Below, piece after piece: positions 1-7,881 of a stretch of DNA of 58,179 nt. Made by a program: the position numbers and the translations under genes. This DNA is from Streptomyces viridochromogenes (GTDB taxonomy: Bacteria > Actinomycetota > Actinomycetes > Streptomycetales > Streptomycetaceae). The number at the start of each line of letters is the position of its first letter. The first letter of the stretch is position 1. Location of the stretch: the NCBI RefSeq assembly GCF_001270495.1, contig NZ_LGUR01000264.1, positions 1 through 58,179 of the forward strand, in the 5' to 3' direction. Under the pieces are notes generated by a model. The model did no database searches. It saw only the letters and a program-made list of their open reading frames with translations, and was not told where the DNA came from.

Positions 1-277
1 CTGGTGGCTCTGGTGACCTACCTACGGGTTCGGGCGACTCCCCTGAAGCGTCAAAGGCCATGCAGCCCTCCAAGGAATCAGGCCAACTCGACGCCCTCTT
101 CCCAGCCGCCCAGCCGATAGGGCATCGACGCACAAGCCAACATAGCCCCAGCCTCCATCAAAACTGATCCAGCCGCATCTGCACCGCACGCCGACGAGAC
201 GCTGCCCTCGTGCCCTTACCGCGGCGAGAGCGCATAGGGCCACCCATCCCTACGGGCAACCTGGCGAACCTATGCGG
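1..277. other. Left edge: no confident gene; possible C-terminal tail of a gene entering from the left
   Basis: Frame 3 of the plus strand is open from base 3 to a TGA at 165-167. It would encode a Gly/Ser/Pro-rich tail that I do not recognise. Its third positions are less GC-rich than in the core genes, so it may be chance. The minus strand has a 73-codon frame with no recognisable domain. No terminator hairpin or copy of the tRNA-Thr 3' end (a possible left attachment site) was found here by eye. Confidence 0.2.
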
Positions 278-997
278 TCACGGCACTAGATCGATGACGT
301 CCTCGACGTCTGGTGCCTTTACCTTGATCGGCTTGTTGAACTCGCTGAACGCCACATCCCTGGGCTCGTCGCTGCCGGTCTCGGTGAGCTTGAGGATGTA
401 CGGTTCACCCTCTGTTGCCACCTCAATTCTCACCATGACATCGCCGTCTTTCGCTGTGACTGGAATCGCCAACTTCCCATCGATCTTGTGGACTTCGCCC
501 TTGGCCACCCCAGGACCACCGACTATGAGATCGCTGAGCACGACGGGCTCAAGCATGCTGTCCAAGGCGCACAATTCAACCAAGTCCTCCGCTCCTTCCA
601 ACTGGTCGGAGATCTTCACCCACTGATCCGCGAATTGGTTGACCATGTCGCTATCGACGTCAGCCGCTTTCCAGAAGTCCGCGTCACCCTTCAGGTACGA
701 GGCGTCATCAGCCCTGATCAACTCGACCGTGTTCCCACCTTGCTCAATTGTTCCCGCGCAGTCCCCCTGAGGGCTCAAGGCAAGGTCCATTCGTATCTGC
801 TCTGACCAGAACGTCATCTTGCCTTTTGCTCGGAGGCCTACGACCTCAGTGGCATTGTGCGCCTCTAGGGCGATCTCCTCGGCAGGAAGGTCCTCGATGT
901 CATTTGGGTCCTGCCCCGTCATGGTCCCTGCGAAGCTGGTAGCCCCCAGTGTCGCTGCGCACGCAAGTAGAGCCAGGGTTCTGGGCCAGGCAGTCAT
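278..997 (-). CDS. Putative exported LppX/LprG-like lipoprotein
   Basis: This 239-aa protein starts at an ATG at 997. It has a short hydrophobic N-terminus ending in LLAC near residue 13, a marginal lipobox. The mature part resembles the actinobacterial LppX/LprAFG-type beta-rich lipoproteins: a repeated-strand pattern, a conserved internal Cys (GDCAGT) and a DFWK-like motif typical of Streptomyces paralogues. Members of that family are thought to sit on the outer face of the membrane and carry hydrophobic ligands; the role here is unknown. It lies left of the integrative-element relic and has a lower GC content than the core genes, which suggests accessory DNA. The short signal region and absence of a strong n-region leave export uncertain. 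Confidence 0.55.
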   Translation of the reverse strand: MTAWPRTLALLACAATLGATSFAGTMTGQDPNDIEDLPAEEIALEAHNATEVVGLRAKGKMTFWSEQIRMDLALSPQGDCAGTIEQGGNTVELIRADDASYLKGDADFWKAADVDSDMVNQFADQWVKISDQLEGAEDLVELCALDSMLEPVVLSDLIVGGPGVAKGEVHKIDGKLAIPVTAKDGDVMVRIEVATEGEPYILKLTETGSDEPRDVAFSEFNKPIKVKAPDVEDVIDLVP

Positions 998-1516
998 GAT
1001 CTTGCCCCTTCTCGTACTACCCCTCTCCTCCAGGGTGGCCACACCCCCTCGGCGTGCGCCACCGGGCCCGGCGCCGAGCACGGGAAGCTTGAGCCAGACG
1101 ACGTGAGACGTGGAGGGAGCGCGGGTGTCTCAGCAGGCCAGCCCTCGGGGGACCTTCTTGCAGGTCGCGGAGATAGTGAAGGCGCAGATCGGGGCAGATC
1201 CCGCAACCTCGTGCAGGCGTCCGCCGACGCGCTCGCCGCGACGCGTGCTTTGCGGGCCCGCCGGGCGATCCGGTCGACGTTCGGGGCGTCGACGTAGACG
1301 CTGCGGATGATCCGGGCGCCGGAGCCGTCGCCGACGAAGTAGGCGCGGAAGTCGGCGGCCATTTCGGCTTCCAGTTGGCCGTGGCCCACGCCGGAGGAGG
1401 CCTACGCGCTCGCCCCGAGCATCGTCAGCGAGCTCGGCTGGACGAACGGCGAGGCAGCACACACGGCGACATAACACAGCGTTACACCGAGAATTGCCGT
1501 CGTCGTACTGCATCAC
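998..1516. other. Intergenic accessory segment with gene debris
   Basis: No complete gene is supported. On the minus strand, about 1210-1389 encodes a protein-like stretch (GHGQLEAEMAADFRAYFVGD and onward) that starts just after a TAG and has no recognised family. On the plus strand, about 1390-1470 reads EEAYALAPSIVSELGW and then stops. Both look like fragments. The promoter of the gene ending at 278 must lie near 1000-1100. The AT-richer stretch 1470-1510 precedes the methyltransferase fragment. Confidence 0.3.
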
Positions 1517-1774
1517 ATGTCCGGGGTCCGTGTAGAGCCCGGCCGCGGGCGAGTGCGCGGCTGGCGTCACGGCGAGTACCACGACGGCCCCTACGTGGCC
1601 GCGTACGGCAAGGGCGGCGGCAAGGCCACCGTGGAGGACATCCGGTGGGCCAAGGGCATCGACTGGTCCACCGATCATCTGCGGCTGCGTGAGGCCCTCC
1701 CGCCCGCCTACACCGAATGGATCGGCCGCGCCTACCTCGCCGCTCTCGCCCCCACGCTGGAGGTGGCGGCATGA
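1517..1774 (+). pseudogene. C-terminal fragment of a phage/ICE DNA (cytosine-5) methyltransferase-like protein
   Basis: The 85-residue frame ends with a GIDW... segment followed by EALPPAYTEWIGRAYLA. This matches the C-terminal tail I associate with small actinophage and integrative-element cytosine methyltransferases (MGIDWM...IPPAYTE.IG). The catalytic PC motif and the SAM-binding part are absent upstream, so this is a remnant, not an enzyme. The ATG at 1517 is only the first in-frame Met and probably not a true start. The primase gene starts 4 bases before its stop codon, overlapping it, as in intact AICE modules. Family assignment rests on a short motif only. Confidence 0.45.
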
Positions 1775-2616
1775 GCGCGATGTCCGCTGCCCTGCGCACG
1801 GCTCTGATGCTCGCCGAAGCGGGAGTGCCGCCGCTTCCCTTGCGGCAGGGCAAGGTTCCGTTCGGCAACTGCCGCAACTGCGCGGACGGCGCCTGCGGCG
1901 GGCGGCCGAACATGAAGAACCCCAGCCCCTGCACCTGCCCGGCGCCTTGCCACGGCTGGGCCGCCGCCACCACCGACCCGACCGTGCTCACCTCGCCCGC
2001 GTGGGCATCGGCCTGGCGTGAAGCGGTGGCCGTCGCCTACCACCCCGGCGGCGCCGACCTCACCGTCGTAGACCTCGACAACGCGGCGGCCATCGCCTGG
2101 GCCCGCGAGACACTGCCCGCCACCCAGACCGTGGGCACCACCCGCGGTGAGCACTGGATCTACCGAGGCACCATGCGCTCCGCGAACGCCGTCCGTGAGG
2201 GCGTCGACATCAAGTCCACAATGGCTTACGCCCGCTGACTCGGACCCGGCACCGGCACCACGACTGCCCTGCCGGACGCCGTGCGCGCGTTGGCCGTGAA
2301 GCCCGCCCCGCTCCGGCCGGCGCCGCAGGGCCTCACCGTGCCCGCACCGGCAGGTGGCGGGGAGTGCCGTCACCGCACGCCCGCCTACCTGGAGCGTGGC
2401 ATCGCCATGGCCGAGCAGCGCATCACCGAAGCCCGCGAGGCGATCCACACCACGGCTTACCGGACCTTCCTCGCCGTGCTGTCCACACATGGCCGCTGCG
2501 GCTGTCTCACCGAGGCCCACATCGCGCGGCTGTTCAGGGCCGCTCAGGCCAAGGGCGAATCGCCTCGACACTGCACCGACTCATGGACCAACGCCCGTAC
2601 CAGGTTGGGACTGTAG
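1771..2616 (+). pseudogene. Bifunctional DNA primase/polymerase (prim-pol), interrupted by an in-frame TGA
   Basis: From the ATG at 1771 the frame encodes an N-terminal prim-pol domain of the type found in AICE and plasmid replication modules. It shows AGVPPLPLRQGK, a Cys-rich segment (NCRNCADGACGG and CTCPAPC), the acidic motif VVDLDN and GTTRGEHWIYRG. Codon 156 (2236-2238) is TGA, and the same frame then continues open for 125 codons to a TAG at 2614-2616 with recognisable family sequence (LGPGTG, then AHIARLFRAAQ and SWTNARTRLGL). In relatives the interrupted position is Trp (YARWLGPGTG), so TGG to TGA is the likely change. The product would lose its C-terminal half. It starts inside the methyltransferase stop region and is followed 2 bp later by the next ORF. 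Readthrough or a base-call error are the alternatives. Confidence 0.7.
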
Positions 2617-2618
2617 CC

Positions 2619-3120
2619 ATGTCCGAGGACGAGAAGACTCCGGCGCGCGTGGTCATCGCCGACTACGCGCAGCAGCACTTCCGGTACTTCCGCACCGCTG
2701 AGGGAACCGTGTACGCGCAGAGGAATGGCCACCCTGTGGCCCGTCCGATCCGCTCCCAGGGAACGACGGGCAGCCACCGGCAAGAGCTCATGGTCGGGCT
2801 GTTCAAGGACGGGGTCGGCATGTTCAACGGGACCGCGCTCAAGGAGGCGTTGGACTTGATCGAAGCGCTCGCGCTGTCTGAGGAAGTGCAGCCCGTCCAC
2901 ATCCGCGTGGCCCCCGGATTCGACGGGGCGACATGGCTGGACCTGGGCCGCAGTGACGGGCGGTCCGTCCGCATCCACCCCACCGGCTGGGACATCGCCA
3001 TCCCGGACCCGCGCGAGGTGTGCTGGCGGCGCACCCAGCTCACCGGGGAACCGCCCCTGCCGGCCAAGGACACCGACGGCAAAGGCATCGATCTCCTGCT
3101 GCGGCTGTGCAACTTCGCCA
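2619..3120 (+). pseudogene. N-terminal part of an ICE replication/helicase-type protein, truncated and fused to the integrase frame
   Basis: The ATG at 2619 lies 2 bp after the prim-pol stop. About 165 residues follow (MSEDEKTPARVV..., a beta-strand-rich HIRVAPGFDGATWLDLG segment, then VRIHPTGWDIAI and FRR-like WRRTQLTGEPPLP). This matches the N-terminal domain of the DNA-binding ATP-dependent replication protein that normally follows prim-pol in actinomycete integrative elements. The ATPase part and the excisionase gene that should follow are missing. The frame instead runs directly into an integrase N-terminus near residue 168. The junction near 3115-3130 therefore marks a deletion that joined two genes in frame. 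The exact breakpoint cannot be fixed without relatives. Confidence 0.55.
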
Positions 3121-4367
3121 ACGCGGAGTTGGAGCGCCTGCGCGACCAGGGGCGCGCGCCCGCAGCAGGCCGCAAGCCGACGGTCGCCGCGTGGATGGAG
3201 ACCTACCTCACCGACATCGCGAGCTTGAAGCTCAAGCCGCGCTCGCTCGATGACTACTGGTCGAAGACCCGCAACGACATCATCCCGGCGTCGGCAAGCA
3301 CCGCATCGACAAGCTGCAGCCTGAGCACCTGGAGCGGATGTACCGGGCCATGCTCGACGCCGGTCACGCCCCGTCGCACGTCGTGAAGGTGCACCGCATC
3401 CTTTCCCGCGCCCTGAAAATTGCCCACCGTCGCCGCATCGTCGGCGAGAACGTCGCAACGCTCGTGGACCCGCCAAGCATCGACGACACCGAGGCCAACC
3501 CCTTCACCAAGGAAGAGGCCAAGGCGTTCCTCGAAGCCGTCTCGAAGCGACCGACCTTCATGCGCTGGATCGTCGGGTGTCGGCATGGGGTTCCGACAGG
3601 GCGAGACGCTCGGCCTTCGGTGGTCGCACGTCGACCTGGAAGCGGAGCTGTTCCGCCCGGAGTGGCAGCTACAGCGCCTCACCTGGCGACACGGCTGCGA
3701 CGACCCGCACGCCTGTGGGGCGCGCCTGCACCGCTTCGAGCCGTGCCCTCCGGACTGCACCACGCACAAGGGCTGTAAGCGGGGCTGCCCAAAGCCGTGC
3801 ACCAAGACCTGCACGAAGCACGCGAGCGCCTGCCCGGAACGCAAGGAGGGCGGACTTGTCTTCACTCGCCCCAAGACCAAGAAGAGCCGGAACGCCGTCC
3901 CGATCCCACCCGTCTTCACCCCCTTCCTGCACGACCACAGGGCCCAGCAGGAGGAGATGCGGGCCGCCGCCGGGGAACTGTGGCAAGAGCACGACGTCGT
4001 GTTCTCTCGGCCGGACGGGCGCCCGCTCGACCCGCGCGCCGACTACGAGGAGTTCAAGGAGCTACTCAGGGAGGCAGGCATCGACGACCGCCGCCTGTAC
4101 GACGGGAGCCGCCACACTGCCGGCACAATCCTGAATGAGCTCGGCGTCGACATGCCCACGATCATGGAGATCCTGCGGCACACCCAGATCAGTCAGACCC
4201 GCCGGTACGTGAAGGGCCGATCTCACCTGTCGAAGGACGCCATGCGGCGCATGGGCGAGTTCTTCATACCCGCGCCATCAACGCCGATTCCGGGCCCAAC
4301 TGAGACCAGAACTGAGACCGCCGATACCCGTGCGGAGCGCGCCCGGCGTCGTCGCCACGTCCGCTGA
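3121..4367 (+). pseudogene. int: Tyrosine-type integrase, frameshifted twice
   Basis: This is a site-specific recombinase of the AICE type that integrates next to tRNA genes. The SAM-like N-terminal domain (KPTVAAWMETYL...) is in one frame to about 3286. The next 97 codons (VGKHRIDKLQPEHLERMYRA to FMRWIVG) are in a second frame. The catalytic domain (GMGFRQGETLGLRW to the TGA at 4365-4367) returns to the first. The shifts are explained by one missing base in CCGG at 3285-3288 and one extra G in GGG at 3575-3577. Catalytic features remain: the Arg in FRQGE, SRHTAGT, the ILRHTQISQT box and the Tyr in RRYVK. A nine-Cys insertion lies at about 3698-3840. The 3' end lies 47 bp from the tRNA-Thr 3' end, the usual int-att arrangement. 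It should be inactive unless the shifts are sequencing errors. Confidence 0.8.
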
Positions 4368-4373
4368 ACGACG

Positions 4374-4408
4374 AAACCCCAGGCCGGAGCTAATCCGTCC
4401 TGGGGTTT
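4374..4408. terminator. Bidirectional terminator between integrase and tRNA-Thr
   Basis: A perfect 10-bp stem, AAACCCCAGG / CCTGGGGTTT, encloses a 15-nt loop. It lies 6 bp after the integrase stop and just 3' of the tRNA gene on the other strand, and ends in a T-run in both directions. Confidence 0.75.
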
Positions 4409-4414
4409 GAGTGG

Positions 4415-4488
4415 AGCCGCCTTCGGGATTCGAACCCGAGACCTACGCATTACGAGTGCGTTGCTCTGGCCATCTGAGCTAAGGCGGC
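4415..4488 (-). tRNA. tRNA-Thr (anticodon CGU)
   Basis: The minus strand folds into a complete cloverleaf. The 7-bp acceptor stem is GCCGCCT / AGGCGGC, the T-arm contains GGTTCGAATCC, and the anticodon stem encloses the loop CTCGTAA, giving anticodon CGT (reads ACG, Thr). The bases following the discriminator on the minus strand are CCA (4412-4414), so CCA is encoded. The integrase relic ends just beyond the tRNA 3' end, so this gene is the likely integration site of the neighbouring element and its 3' end probably forms one attachment site. Confidence 0.95.
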
Positions 4489-4590
4489 GCGCCGTCCGCA
4501 CTATGGTGCGATCAGCAACGTCGGTAAGTCTACACAGTTTCCGAGGTGCTCCGTACCAACCCCTCCAGGGCCCTCCCAGCCCTCCCCCGG

Positions 4591-4613
4591 CCCCGGAGCG
4601 CGGCGCTCCGGGG
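4591..4613 (-). terminator. Hairpin terminator downstream of the aminopeptidase-like gene
   Basis: A perfect 11-bp stem, CCCCGGAGCGC / GCGCTCCGGGG, with a 1-nt spacer (effective loop of a few bases) lies about 80 bp beyond the stop of the minus-strand hydrolase gene. A 15-bp direct repeat, CTCATCAGTACCGGC, occurs at 4636-4650 and 4662-4676 between the hairpin and the gene. Confidence 0.6.
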
Positions 4614-4692
4614 CGGTTCGCGGCGGCCGTCGGCCCTCATCAGTACCGGCCGTGGGCCCCGCTCATCAGTACCGGCTGCCGGGCACCGGCCG

Positions 4693-6339
4693 TCAGCACC
4701 GCTTGTCCCGGCTCGGCGGCGTCCCCCGGAGGAGATACGCGTTGATCGTCCGGTCGATGCAGGAGCTGCCCCGCCCGTACGCGGTGTGGCCGTCGCCCTC
4801 GTAGGTGAGGAGGCGGGCGGAGGAGAGCTGGCGGGAGAGGGACTGGGCCCAGCGGTAAGGGGTCGCCGGGTCGCGGGTGGTGCCGACCACGACGATCGGG
4901 GCCGCGCCCCTCGCCTCGATGCGGTGCGGCTCGCCGGTGGGCGCCACCGGCCAGTACGCGCAGTTCAGGGTGGCCCAGGCGAGGCCCTCACCGAAGACGG
5001 GGGACGCCTTTTCGAAGGCGGGGAGGGACCTGCGGACCTCCTCGGGGGTGGAGAAGGCCGGCGGGAGGTCCACGCAGTTCACCGCCGCGTTGGCGAACAT
5101 CAGGTTCGTGTAGCGGCCCTCGGCGTCGCGCTCGTAGTAGCTGTCGGAGAGGACGAGGAGGCCCGCTCCGTCGTTCTCCCGCATCGCCGCGGACAGCGCG
5201 TCCCGCAGATGCGCCCAGGCGCCCTCGTCGTACATCGCCGCGATCACGCCCGTCGTGGCGAGGGATTCGCCGAGCTTACGGCCGTCCGCGTCGCCGGTCG
5301 GGATGGGCTTCGCGTCCAGCTCCCTGAAGAAGGCCTTGAGGTTCTTGCCGACGTCGCTCACCTTCTTGCCCAGCGGGCAGTCCCGCTGGCGCACACAGTC
5401 CCGGGCGAACGCCTGGAACGCCGTCTCGAAGCCGGCCGTCTGGTCGAGGTTCAACCGGCGGGCGGGCAGCGAGGGGTCCATCCCGCCGTCCAGGACCAGC
5501 CGGCCCACCCGGTCCGGGAAGAGCCCGGCATACGTCGCCCCGAGGAAGGTCCCGTACGACGCCCCCACATACGTCAGCCTCTCGTCACCCAGCGCCGCCC
5601 GCAGGAGGTCCATGTCCCGGGCCGCCTCGGCGGTGGAGACATGCCGGAGCAGTCCGGCCGCGTCCGTGCCGCAGCCTTCGGCGAACTTCTTGTACGCGTC
5701 GACGAGCCGACCGGCCTCCTTGGCGTCGTCGGGCGTGAAGTCCGTCTGCGTGTACGCGTCCATCGCCCGGCTGTCGAGGCATTCGACCGGCTCGCTGCGC
5801 GCCACTCCGCGCGGGTCGACCGCGACCATGTCGTACTGCGCACGCACCTCCGCCGGATAGCCGATCCCCGCGTACTGCTGGAGGTAGCCGATCGCCGAAC
5901 CGCCGGGACCGCCGGGGTTCACGAGCAGCGACCCCAGCCGCTTGCCCGGTCCCGTCGCCTTCTTGCGGGCCACGGCGAGCCGGGTCTCCCCGGCGTCCGG
6001 CTTCGCGTAGTCGAGCGGCGCCTTCAGCGTGGCGCACTGGAAGCCGGGCGCCCCGCAGCCGCGCCAGGTCAGCTTCTGCGCGTAGTACGGCGCGAGCGCG
6101 GCCGGCGTCGACCTCGGTAGCGCCGCCAGTGCCGCCCCGGCCACCGGGCCCCCCGACTTCGTCGCGCTGGTCACACCGCCGGAGGTGCAGGCGGAGACGA
6201 GCAGTGCGGCTGCGGCTGCGGTTGCGGCGAGGAGCGTGCCGACCGTGCCGTTGCGCCGGACGTTCGAGCGACGGTTGCGCGGGCCTCGCCCGCTGGCGCC
6301 CGGGTCTGGGCTGGCTGGAGAGCTGGACCTGGTGTACAT
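4693..6339 (-). CDS. Secreted alpha/beta-hydrolase lipoprotein, tripeptidyl aminopeptidase (SlpD/SlpE/Tap) family
   Basis: The 548-aa protein starts at an ATG at 6339. Its N-terminus is basic and followed by a hydrophobic stretch ending in the lipobox LVSAC (Cys51), so it should be exported and lipid-anchored. It carries an alpha/beta-hydrolase fold: LLVNPGGPGGS forms the oxyanion region, GASYG holds nucleophile Ser261, and RDPATP (Asp490) and GDGHTAYG (His518) complete the triad. The TAP-like C-terminal domain with paired cysteines (NCVDLP, LNCAYWP) is typical of Streptomyces mycelium-associated aminopeptidases that remove tripeptides from exported proteins. It forms its own unit, with the hairpin terminator at 4591. 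Substrate specificity cannot be read from the sequence. Confidence 0.85.
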   Translation of the reverse strand: MYTRSSSPASPDPGASGRGPRNRRSNVRRNGTVGTLLAATAAAAALLVSACTSGGVTSATKSGGPVAGAALAALPRSTPAALAPYYAQKLTWRGCGAPGFQCATLKAPLDYAKPDAGETRLAVARKKATGPGKRLGSLLVNPGGPGGSAIGYLQQYAGIGYPAEVRAQYDMVAVDPRGVARSEPVECLDSRAMDAYTQTDFTPDDAKEAGRLVDAYKKFAEGCGTDAAGLLRHVSTAEAARDMDLLRAALGDERLTYVGASYGTFLGATYAGLFPDRVGRLVLDGGMDPSLPARRLNLDQTAGFETAFQAFARDCVRQRDCPLGKKVSDVGKNLKAFFRELDAKPIPTGDADGRKLGESLATTGVIAAMYDEGAWAHLRDALSAAMRENDGAGLLVLSDSYYERDAEGRYTNLMFANAAVNCVDLPPAFSTPEEVRRSLPAFEKASPVFGEGLAWATLNCAYWPVAPTGEPHRIEARGAAPIVVVGTTRDPATPYRWAQSLSRQLSSARLLTYEGDGHTAYGRGSSCIDRTINAYLLRGTPPSRDKRC

Positions 6340-6457
6340 CAGGCGAGCGTAACTCTGCGCAGCGGATTGAATGCCCTGCGTGCACGCCACGGCTCGTACG
6401 TGTTACACGGTCAACCTCCTGTTGATCACAGCGGCCCCGGACCCGTTCCGCCCGCGT

Positions 6458-7663
6458 TCAGCCCGCTCTCAGCGCCATGGTCATCGCCTCCACCGCCAAC
6501 AGCGGCGCCACATTGCGGTCGAGGGCGTCACGGCAGGCGGCGATCGCCTCGATACGGCGGAGTGTGGACTCGGGGGCGCTGTCGCGGGCGAGGCGCTCCA
6601 AGGCGTCCTCGGCGTCGGTGTTGGCGAGGGCGACACGGGAGCCCAGTTGCAGGGCGAGGACGTCGCGGTAGAAGGCGGTGAGGTCGGTCAGGGCGAGGTC
6701 GAGGCTGTCGCGCTGCGTCCGAGTACGGCGCCGCTTCTGCTTGTCCTCCAGATCCTTCATCACGCCAGCCGTGCCGCGCGGCATCCGGCCGCCCTGGGCC
6801 GCGCCCAGCGCTGCCTTCAGCTCGTCGGTCTCCTTGACGTCGATCTCCTCGGCGAGCTGCTTGGCGTCCTCGGCGGCGGCGTCCACGAGCTCCTGGGCGG
6901 CCTTCAGGCAGCTTCCGATCTCGCCGAGCCGGAGGGGCAGCTTGAGGACGGCGGCCCGGCGTTCGCGAGCGGCCGGGTCGGTGGCCAGGCGGCGGGCCCG
7001 GTCGACGTGGCCCTGGGTGGCGCGGGCCGCGGCGGCGGCAACGGCGGGCTCGATACCTTCCCGCCTTACGAGCATGTCGGCGACGGCGTCGACCGAGGGC
7101 GTGCTCAGGTTCAGGTGGCGGCAGCGGGAGCGGATGGTCGGCAGGACGTCCTCGATGGACGGGGCGCAGAGCAGCCAGACCGTGCGGGGGGCGGGCTCCT
7201 CCACTGCCTTGAGGACGGCGTTGGCCGACTTCTCGTTCAGCCGCTCGGCGTCCTCGACGAGGATGACCTGCCAGCGCCCGTTCGCCGGCGAGGTGAACGA
7301 CTTGCGGACGGTGTCCCGCATGTCGTCGGCGAGGATCTGGGTGCCGACGGCGGCGACGGTGGTGACGTCGGCGTGCGTGCCGACGAGTGCCGTATGACAT
7401 CCGTCGCAGAAACCGCATCCGGGGGCACCGCCCAGCGCCCGGTCAGGGCTGACGCACTGCAGCGCGGCGGCGAAGGCCCGCGCCGTCTGGTTCCGCCCCG
7501 CGCCGGGCGGGCCCGTGAACAACCAGGCATGCGTCATCTTGGACGCCTCGGGGGGCGGCACGTCGGTGGCAGCGGCGGTGACGAGCGCATCGGCGTCCCG
7601 AGCGGCGGCATCCAGCTGCTCGCTCACCCTCGCCTGCCCCACCAGGTCGTCCCACACACTCAT
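6458..7663 (-). CDS. holB: DNA polymerase III subunit delta' (clamp-loader)
   Basis: The 401-aa AAA+ protein matches clamp-loader delta' subunits, which hold the loader together and help open the beta clamp. Residues 51-60 form a degenerate P-loop (GPPGAGRNQT) in which the usual Lys is absent, as expected for the non-hydrolysing delta' subunit. A four-Cys zinc site follows (C70, C83, C86, C89: QC...GCGFCDGC). LVEDAERLNEKSANAVLKAVEEPA and the sensor segment IRSRCRHL are hallmark clamp-loader motifs. It lies downstream of the thymidylate kinase fusion on the same strand, the usual tmk-holB arrangement, with a 218-bp gap. Confidence 0.95.
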   Translation of the reverse strand: MSVWDDLVGQARVSEQLDAAARDADALVTAAATDVPPPEASKMTHAWLFTGPPGAGRNQTARAFAAALQCVSPDRALGGAPGCGFCDGCHTALVGTHADVTTVAAVGTQILADDMRDTVRKSFTSPANGRWQVILVEDAERLNEKSANAVLKAVEEPAPRTVWLLCAPSIEDVLPTIRSRCRHLNLSTPSVDAVADMLVRREGIEPAVAAAAARATQGHVDRARRLATDPAARERRAAVLKLPLRLGEIGSCLKAAQELVDAAAEDAKQLAEEIDVKETDELKAALGAAQGGRMPRGTAGVMKDLEDKQKRRRTRTQRDSLDLALTDLTAFYRDVLALQLGSRVALANTDAEDALERLARDSAPESTLRRIEAIAACRDALDRNVAPLLAVEAMTMALRAG

Positions 7664-7881
7664 GGGTCACGCCGCCCTTCGTTCACATTTCGCGGTGCGG
7701 GATCCATTGTGCGGGGCGGCACTGACAACGGGCGCCGGAGCGGGCCGGCCCGGCGAGCGACCCAGCCGAGCCGAGGAGCGACCAGCCGCACCGCACCGGT
7801 CGTCAACCCCGCCCAGCTGACAGCAACCGGCCGCAGCGCCGCCCAACCTCAGCGGCGCCCAAACCCCGGTACCAACCGACC

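Noticed and set aside
3121..4367. Programmed frameshifting in the integrase
   Set aside because: No slippery heptamer or downstream structure is evident at either site, and two opposite shifts would be needed.
4546..6120. 524-codon plus-strand frame opposite the aminopeptidase-like gene
   Set aside because: Shadow frame with no motif; the opposite strand has a signal peptide and catalytic triad.
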